DNA of 64,000 bases, from NCBI GenBank assembly GCA_019614645.1, contig JABWDB010000013.1, positions 5,471,501 to 5,535,500 on the forward strand, written 5' to 3'. Below the pieces are notes generated by a model, which saw nothing but the letters and a program-made list of their open reading frames with translations, was not told the DNA's origin and did no database searches. Below are positions 46,569 through 55,900 of this stretch, piece by piece. Made by a program: the position numbers and the translations under genes. The first letter of the stretch is position 1, and the number at the start of each line of letters is the position of its first letter. The stretch is from Stratiolaelaps scimitus. Taxonomy: Eukaryota > Arthropoda > Arachnida > Mesostigmata > Laelapidae.

Positions 46569-49500
46569 TTCTTACCTTGACGAAGAAGCCTGAATAGGCT
46601 ATTAGTACTAGGAATAGACATGGTGCATAGATTTTAACCACGTATATGCCCAAGCTCCGTTTAAGATAGAACTGCGCCGTGATACAGGTGTACTCTCCCG
46701 TAGTTGTTGACGACGTACACGACCGCGTGATAACCTGAGGTTAAAACAGGTAGTTACGAAACGTCAAATAGTGCCAATCAGTATTAGACACCGTAAATGT
46801 CTAATTTTGTGACATTTCTGCTTCCTTTGTGGGGCAATGCGGACCATACCGTTCGTCCTATTCTCAATGATTTCGGATTTGGTGCATTGGATGCATTTTT
46901 GTTCCAGAGTAAGACGAAATGTTTGTGGAGATATTGGCTAGGTGTTTTTTTGTATATCAATGTTTTTTGCAGAGACGCGGTTCGTTGGCCCTAGGCTATA
47001 GCTTCAAATGTCAATTTAAGGTAACGCGAACGTCAAATAATTAGTACAATTAGTATAATTAGTAGTAGTAGTAATTTGTTATTGACATCCCTTTGTAATG
47101 ACGTTTAATTTTCCTTGTCAGTTTATGGTTCAGTGAGCATTTACCTTGTCCAGGTAGATGTCATTGGAGATCTGTTTAATAGCTCGATCAATCTGGATTG
47201 GGTCTTTTTCCTTCCACCAGAAGACCAGGTCATCCGTCGTATGAGCATCTACGAAGAAATGAATAGACGATCCAAAGATTATTAGACAAGAGATCGCTTT
47301 GCATACGATTGCGCCGACCAACCCATAGAACATTCTTCATTATCGAGACCAATATCAAGTAACAAACCCTTTCTCCATACTTAAAGTGAAAATTGTTCCT
47401 TTGTCTGAAGTCTGATTCAATGGTGACAGCGGCAAATTCAAAGGGAGGCATCGATTTTAGCTCTCATCTTCCAGGCGCTATTTTCTGCCTCTACAGTTTT
47501 AGCCACGGGAGGGTTCTGCAGGTATGATACGTAGTTATATCTTACGGGACTCATTTATGTTAAGTAGTGTTCAACGAGAAACATCGTCTCGGCGCAAAGA
47601 ATCCTTGAAATTGCTTTTTTTACTTCGGCAATATTTGCCCAGCTATATGTGCTTTTAGTGACGGAGGGAAACCTATTATATTATCAAGTAAGGTCACAGA
47701 TAAGGGAAGTGTAGTTCATCGTGTTCAGCTAGTGCGGATGAGGTCAGGACGTACAGCTTGCCGCTTTCAATTCGCAGATGGGCGAATCGAACGGGAAGTG
47801 CGCGAGATCAACGATGCAATTCAGCTTGGAACTTATTCTGAAACGAGCACAAACATCAGAACTGTGTTTAGATTAAATTATTAATCAATGTAATTCGCGA
47901 CATCAAAAGGCACACATATAGATATTACTAATATATCACATTATACTTTTAGATTACTATCGGAAACAGTAACAAGGACACTTTCGATCGGGAGACTTAA
48001 TTAGCAGAAAATGTTGATTTTTCTCATCAATTGCCAAAAACCTCTGAGTGCGAACACCACGGCAGTGGTCAATACACATTTCCTGTCACGCAGTGGTTAG
48101 CATCAATTTTGAATATAATATCTTATGTTTCAACGCACAGCTGCATAGACTAAAAATGGGTAGATAATTAATTATGAGGTTCAGTTCAGGCTGTTCATTT
48201 TTACATATCCATGGTGCTGCCCTGTTGTTGATATCTAACCTGTTGTAGGCAAGTATATTACATCTTTATGAAATGCGTTGAAGAAAGCTGCATCATTGGA
48301 CATTGATCAGTTCACCGTGTTCACGGAGTTCACGGTTGCTGCCACCTGTATATCATTGGATGGATAACGTTGCTCCACTCACCTGGTACTGTAGAGTACG
48401 TCGCCGTTCGCGTAGATTCGTATAAGAACGTTGGGTATGATAAAATCGTGGCGGTCGGTGCGAACCTCGGAACTTAGGAAAAGGTCGGGCAGCCAAATAT
48501 CCGATGGCTTATCGAGCAATACATAAGGTAGCTGAGATGAATTGTCTGGATGCGCTAGCCGAGGATCATTCCACTCCATCCGAAATGTCAACTGCGTATC
48601 CAACAGCTGGAAAATAGAGCAGCGCAAATGAATGCCTCTTAATGAAGTGAACTAAGTGATATACGGTTGATAAGCTCCGTCCATTGATTCTATGAGTCAG
48701 GTTGACGAAGTGCGACAGGATGTAGAGATCGTGCCGCGAAGCCTAAACTGTATCTCCTGGCAATGCATGGCGAAACCCCACCCTTATACATTGCGTAAAG
48801 TAAAGTCATATTTCCTCACATCTACAATACCCCAGGCCCCTCGCCACGTAAGTGCATTCAAGTCTTAAAGAAGACAGGCTCGGTGTTGCACGCCTTTATC
48901 GAAAGGCGTGCAACGAAGCATGTCGAAGCTAAAGTGTCGCCTAAGACTTCTTGATAAATCGACTAATTTGAAAATACATAAACCAAAGGTTACTTTCCGG
49001 TCCCTGACAGACACTTTACGGAAAGCCAAACTGTGGCTACGGATTTCATCTCCGTTGTATGAAGACATCATCAACGTTAGTAAACGGTAATGCTAGTGAA
49101 CGCTGTTAAACATTTGGTTCTTGTGAGAGCGTCATTGGTTTTGATTCGTCACAGGTAGCAGCGGGTGCTAAATAAATTGGTGATTGTTCGCTATAAACCA
49201 AAGCAGACAAACGGTGGCTGCCTCGGGACTCTATGCGTTGACCTGTTGGGTGGCTCTACCCTTAAATGAATGTTTCGTCTGTGCTTCAACGGCCTGAACA
49301 GTATAGGCAGAATGCCAAGCAGCGCAGTGGACGTCTTGGTTCAGTTTCGCTAGGTTCATTTTAAACAGAAATCTTAAACACGTACAGTTCCTATAGGTTG
49401 CATGACAGAGAAATGCATTTGCACAACAATCGGCCTGAAAGAATCTCTCTCTCTCTCTCTCTCTCTCCTCTCTCTAGTAAGCGGCTCGAATCAACGTCGA

Positions 49501-52500
49501 TCGAATTTCCAAACACATTATTCTCGATGCGTTTAAACACTCGATGAAATCTCGGTATTCGCACCTAGCTAATAGAAGTGTTGTTTAGTTGGAAGATAGA
49601 AGACTATGCAACAATATATTGGAAGGATTCCTTATAGCATCATTCGCTAAGTTACTATATATATATATATATACAAAGCAGTCATGTAATTATCTGTAGC
49701 ATTTCAAAGGGACACATCCCGAATTTGGTTGGATACTGAAGGAAAGGAGTAATATATTATACAAGTGCAATGTAATAAGTGATAGGGCAACAATAAGTAG
49801 TTCCGAAATTTCAAAATAATTCATAGCGCCTAATAGGGTTGGTATGGCCCGAGCTGGAATACACGTTAGCATCGTTTGTAGTGATTCATTGTACTGATTG
49901 ATGCGATTTATCGATAAACAAAGGGCCAACAATTGTGCCCGGATAATGTGTGAAGATAACATTTTGCAATAGCGGGGTTGTCCAAGAGCCAGGGGCTCGG
50001 TAGGGGGCTGAAGAGTCTAGAGAAGTTCTTTGCAGACTGCTCCATGGAATAAACAAGAGCCACCTGCAAAAATGCTGTCTAAGCTATTTGTTAGGCATAA
50101 TGAGATAGAGAATGGAAAATAAATACAACCACGAGAGTAATAATAAATACTAGTGCCTCGCGGGACCGGTCCCGCGAGCATGAGATCACCGACCACCGTC
50201 GCAATGACGAAACCAGATCCGCACGTGTAGAACAAACAAACAAACAACACGCCATGCGTATTATTAAATAATTGATTGCATATTGAATGTATAATTGATA
50301 TAAGTTAAACATATATTAGATATTGGTGAGATTGTAGGAATGAAAGTAATGAGATTACGAGGGCAGCGGGGAGAGCTTTGGGATGTATTATTGTAAGTGA
50401 ACAGTGCTCTGCCCCTAGGCTAAGCGTACGTGATGAATTTTTCAAAAAAGCTATTTTTTTTTTTGGACGAACCTAAATTGAGGCACGGAAGTATCCAGCG
50501 AACGGATGCTGAGAGGGCGTGAGTTCCAAAGGAGACAATCGCGCATTGCAAACGTATGCGCGACCAGAGACGCCAGTAATAATAGGCTCGTGTCACTGTA
50601 TCGAGTGTTATTCGCGGAGAGACCAGCAGTCCCCCCCCCCCGCTGCGCGTTCTGGGTGGCTGACCCATGGATAATTTTGAAGGCAAGACAGCAGTAGATA
50701 AGAGTAATGATATGAGCTGAAAAAGGTGAAATGTTGTTGGAAATGAAAATTCGTGTGAATGCTTCGAGAGGACACGACGAGCGAAACAATTCGAGGAAGA
50801 CATGGAACGGGAGAAGGTAGTGGCCAGACTCCAGAAACTTTTCGAAAACTTTCTACCCGATTTATGTCAGCTATGGCACCTGGGAAATATTGGTCTGAGA
50901 CTAGAGAGACGCGGTACTCCCTGTGAGAGTTCATCGTCGTGAATAATTCCAACGAAGTAGGCTACGAAGTGGAACGTCAATATTGTTAGTCCACACTATC
51001 TCGGAGAACAAATTACTTGACAAATCATTATATTTTGAGAATATTGTATGTGCCTATAAGATATATATATATTGTTATCTAATGTGTTCTTAGAAATAAC
51101 AACCCTCCGGCATGTTCTGTAAAGAAATCCATCTCAGCCCTATAAAGCTAAATCATTTTATGCCGTTCGTCTAGCAGCGTTTATTTATTAACGTTTAATA
51201 ACGCTTCATAGCGTCTGTATATTCGACGGCGTCACCTTCACCTCAAGCAGCTGAATAGTGTCACTGCTATCGAGGCATATTGCCGCTCTTGGTCAATTGT
51301 TCAACCTTGCTCAATCTAGCGCGCGTACACCTGGCGTTGCGCACAACGAAACAAACATTTTTAATATCGATTAAGATACGTTCTCTTCTCTCCATCAATC
51401 AAATATTGCCACTTCTCCCGTGCAGCTATCCCAGTGGTGATTATTGGTTACTATCATCACCACCGTTAGTTACTCCATGCCCCTGCCCACCACTGGCCGG
51501 TACTGTGCAACGCGCGTTACACGCACAACGACTATACGCAACTATTACAGCAGCCTGTTGTCGTCTCCGATCTCTCTAGAATCTGCTAGTGTCGCCGGGA
51601 ACCCACTAGAGGGCGCCACCACGCCTATTTAAGCGCTCTGCTCGACCGGCGTTCACAACGCAATTGTTGCCTCAGCCAAACCAGACGGAAACGTCAGCTT
51701 CTTGCGCGGAAAACGTCTCAATCCAACGTGACAGTGATCGGTAAATATCAGTGAATCACTTTGAAGTGGCAGCAGATAACTTCGAGGAGTGGTGGACAGT
51801 TGATCGCCAGTGGACAGGCCAGTAGTACTCGGGATTCGAGGCGTCGATTTTTTGCAAGTGACCGTCACAGGATCGGGCAGAATGTTCTCGCGCAGTCTTC
51901 GTCAGCTTCAGCCGATGGTGCGGACGGCTTCGCTGTCGCGCGCTCGGCACTTTCTGGTCCCGCCGGAGTTTCGAGCGTTCAATCGTCTCGTGGAGGACTT
52001 TTTCAGAGAGCCAATGTTCGCTCCGAGACTCGTGACGCGTGTTGAACCCTACAGCGCAGCGAGTGGCATGCGCATCTTTAAGGAGGATGGAAAGCTGGTC
52101 GCCGAGATGCGACTTCCGCAAGATATCAAGCCAGAAGACGTCAAGGTAGTGAGGCTCGTTTGTTCTTAGTTTTAAATTTTCTTAAGTCTATTGGATCATG
52201 TCGATTGTCGTATATGCGTTTATGGATGTTTATTTCTGGTGGAGAACATTTTTGTGTATCCAGTAACATTTTGCTAAATCAAATTCCTCTAATGCCGATT
52301 GTAACGCAAGCTTACACATGAACAGCGTGGCTAAATCTGGGGTGCGTATGTACGCATGTATAACTTTTTTTTCAGATTGCACTGAAGGATGGGCGTCTTT
52401 GCGTTTCGGTCCGGAGTGAAGTCAATCAGGAGAATTTCCGTTCGGTGAAGGAGTTCCATGAAGAGCTCAAACTCGACGACAGCACCGTTCTCATGGACAA

Positions 52501-52887
52501 GATGGAGGCGTTTGTGGACAGCAATGAGGGAAGCCTGCGAATTGAGGCACCTCTCACCGAGAAGTCCGAACCGACTGGGAAGATTCGCCTTAACATCGAG
52601 ATGAGCAGTGACGAAAGCAACGCGAAAAAGGAGTAGCACCTTATAAATAACTACACACAGAAGGAGAACACAGCCACAGGTGACAGGAACGTCTAAGCAC
52701 GAGATCATCGCCTTCAGCGTGACAGCGCCATAGACAACAACCCTGCTTCGGCAAGGCTAACGCGGGCAGTATCACCGACCTGGACTACTATATCTACCTA
52801 TGAGACGTCCCTGTCTGAGGACGAGCCTTCACGCACTGAGAACCAAACGGCTTACTCAGGGCTAAACTCTGGCAGACGTGCGAATGC

Positions 52888-52956
<69 letters not shown>

Positions 52957-55900
52957 TCTCCGGGCAAAGATAGTACTTATTGAATTCGGCGTATTGAAGG
53001 GGATCAGCAGAATGTCTATCATGCACATCCTCTCCGAGTTCTCAACGCGGTATCGCTAAGTCGTGCCAGTCACTCTTGCATTTCCCAGTATCTATTCATA
53101 TAACGCTACTTACGGCTGTGATTTATGTGTTCTATCGTTGTTATCTAAAGCCAACAACAACGGCACTTTTTCGGAGGGCGTCAGGGGTAGTTTACAGCGG
53201 GGCAACTAATGCCATAAATATTACTTAGTAGTTTAGATATGTCGTCCTACCTTGGCCTTTCGTTTGATATATATATATATTATAATTTATATTTGTAGAG
53301 AAGCGGGAGAGATTTTTAGCATAACATTGTCATGCACGTAAGAGGTTGCGATTAAATAAATTTGTCATTATATGGCTATATAGCATAATATTTACTGGCG
53401 TTCTCATTGTAATCATACATTACTTTATTATACATATAATGTACCATAGTTCGTTTATTTAATCACAATCATGTTAATTAGTAGATATGCGTCATGGATG
53501 GGGTTGAACTGGCGGCCGCCGGCGTTTGACAGCCAGAGCCTTAGTCGTCCAAGCCACCTCGCTGTAAAATTAGACAGCTGTCATTGTTTGGTTTTGCAAA
53601 CCAATAAATATTTCATATATTTTAAGAATATACAATATAGTTTATTTATTTGAAAGAAGTACATCTAGGTGCCGCCCGTTCTGGGTATGCGCCTCTTGCC
53701 TTATGACCAAAGCATAATACAAGTCTCATTGTACTTTCATATTATAAACATTTTGTACAGATATTGATCATGACTGTGTGTCTTAAACTATACAATAATT
53801 AGATAAGCAGTTGGGGACAGGGTGTCAGGCTGGGGTCGCCATGGTCACCCCCGAAGGAGGCGATGACCGGCTCTCAGCCTCTGCACAGCGAAGCAAAGGC
53901 GCTGCGGGAAGGAAGGATCCTGCGCGCTTGTCCCCATGTGGCGCGGATTAGCCAGTGATAGACTCATTCGAGAAAATATGATACGACATAAAGCGATTTT
54001 CAACGTCTCACACTACAATACTTGACGAGTTTTAGCTGGATTGATGACTACGCCGAAGGCTGATTTTTACATCGAATAATTAATTCGTCAATGCCTGAAT
54101 AATATGTTGAAAAACAGATGTTGAAAATAAATCAGCTTTTGCTCAGGCCGGAAAAAATAACAAGAAAGGCCTAAGTAAGACGATATATCTAAACTACGAA
54201 GCAATTTTTATGGCATTAGAAAGGGGATATATTTCGAGACAAACCTCGACTGAGGCCGAAACGTTGAATATCGTGATACTTAACAAAAGAACTTTATGAC
54301 TTGAGTAAAGTTAATGGAATGGTTCATTTGTTTCTAATTTTACATTGACAATATGTTGTCTCTGTTTAGCGATGCAAATGTTTGCATCAAACATTTGTGA
54401 AAGACATTTAATCTGAGCTTTTTAGAATGATCAGATGTAAATAACTCATTTTATTGTAGAATAGGGCTTTTTTACACAAAAGAAATCCTTTGCCAATCAA
54501 TGGATTGCGCTTATTGCTGTGCCGTAGTCGCCCGCTATCGCTGATCAGACACACACTACTGACACGTGTGGGATAGTGTATCTAGTATACACGGCAGCTG
54601 TTTTATGTCGCTAGACGTTCTCGTAGTGGTGTCAGTCCTTCTAGAGATAGAGGTGGTAAAATTCGTCATTGCCTCAGAAGAGAATAGTCATGTGAGTGGA
54701 CCGTGCGCTCTGCGGGCAGCAATTTCAACAAGTATAATATAGAATCGAGCGGGACCCGCTCCTGGCTTGTTCGTTTGGATGATGTTTACGAAAATTTCGA
54801 CATTGGGTGGTTTCTGAGACGTCGGTTGGGTATGCGTCAGCTGTGGCTTTAGGCCGCTCGGCCATTGGCGTGATCCTGTTCTGCCTCATAGAAGTGTTAA
54901 ATTTTGGTGGTAATCTTTAAATTAATCGCTTTCGCAGACGTTGAATAAGTTTTTTGGCTCTTGAAGTGTAAAGTTGTCGGTTTCAGCCGACGTGTTATTT
55001 GTGATATATTTATTTGTTGTTGATCTCAGATGATTGGCGAAATTTTTGGTTAGGTAGCTTTTCTGGGCGCTTTTTGGGTGTCATTATCTTGGAAACGATC
55101 GAATTTAGATGTTTTTAGGTACCCATTGCGACTTTCGATACAATCTGTTACCGTTGTAACATAAGAAAAACGCCTTTCATTATGTTTAATTGATTAAATT
55201 TAGCAAGTTAAAAGAGAGATCGTATACATATATTCACCGACCAACAGATGACACTTGTCAAAACCGACAATTCCTCAACCAACATCAATAAGAGAAAATC
55301 AAGAAGATAGGTTGAAAAATGGTGACAATGTTAATGATAGGTTGTGTCTTAATAAAATAATAAAATCAGGGCTTCCAACTAGTTTATCACGTTATGAGCA
55401 CATGTTTCTCTATTTTGTTCTATTTTGTTGCAACAAAATAGAAATAAAAAATAACCCATCGAAATGTTAACCTTAATTATTACAGTGATATGCACTGCCA
55501 CCGCCGAAAACCTCACAAAAATTTAGCGGCGAATGGACAGCGCAAGAGCCCAGCGCCGGTCGCTAGTCTCGCCACACGATGCTTAATGACACATTCGTGA
55601 GAGCTCTCCGCTCTGCCCCCGGTAACCCTTCAGGAGTAAGGGAGCTGTGGGGCCTCGATGCTGCGGACGGGCGCCGCCCTGACTGCCTCACCCTCAGACC
55701 CTTCTATCGAGGCCAGCACCTCGTTTGGGACAGTGGTTGACACCGCAGCACCCTCTTATGTCAACCACTATGCAACCACCCCCGGTTACCAGGTATCACG
55801 TACGGAGCGGGCCAAGCTACGGAGGTACGCCGACTTCCAAGTAACCCACGTTATTCCCCTCGCTACCTTCGAAACTCTAACAGACCACAGCTCCGGTACT

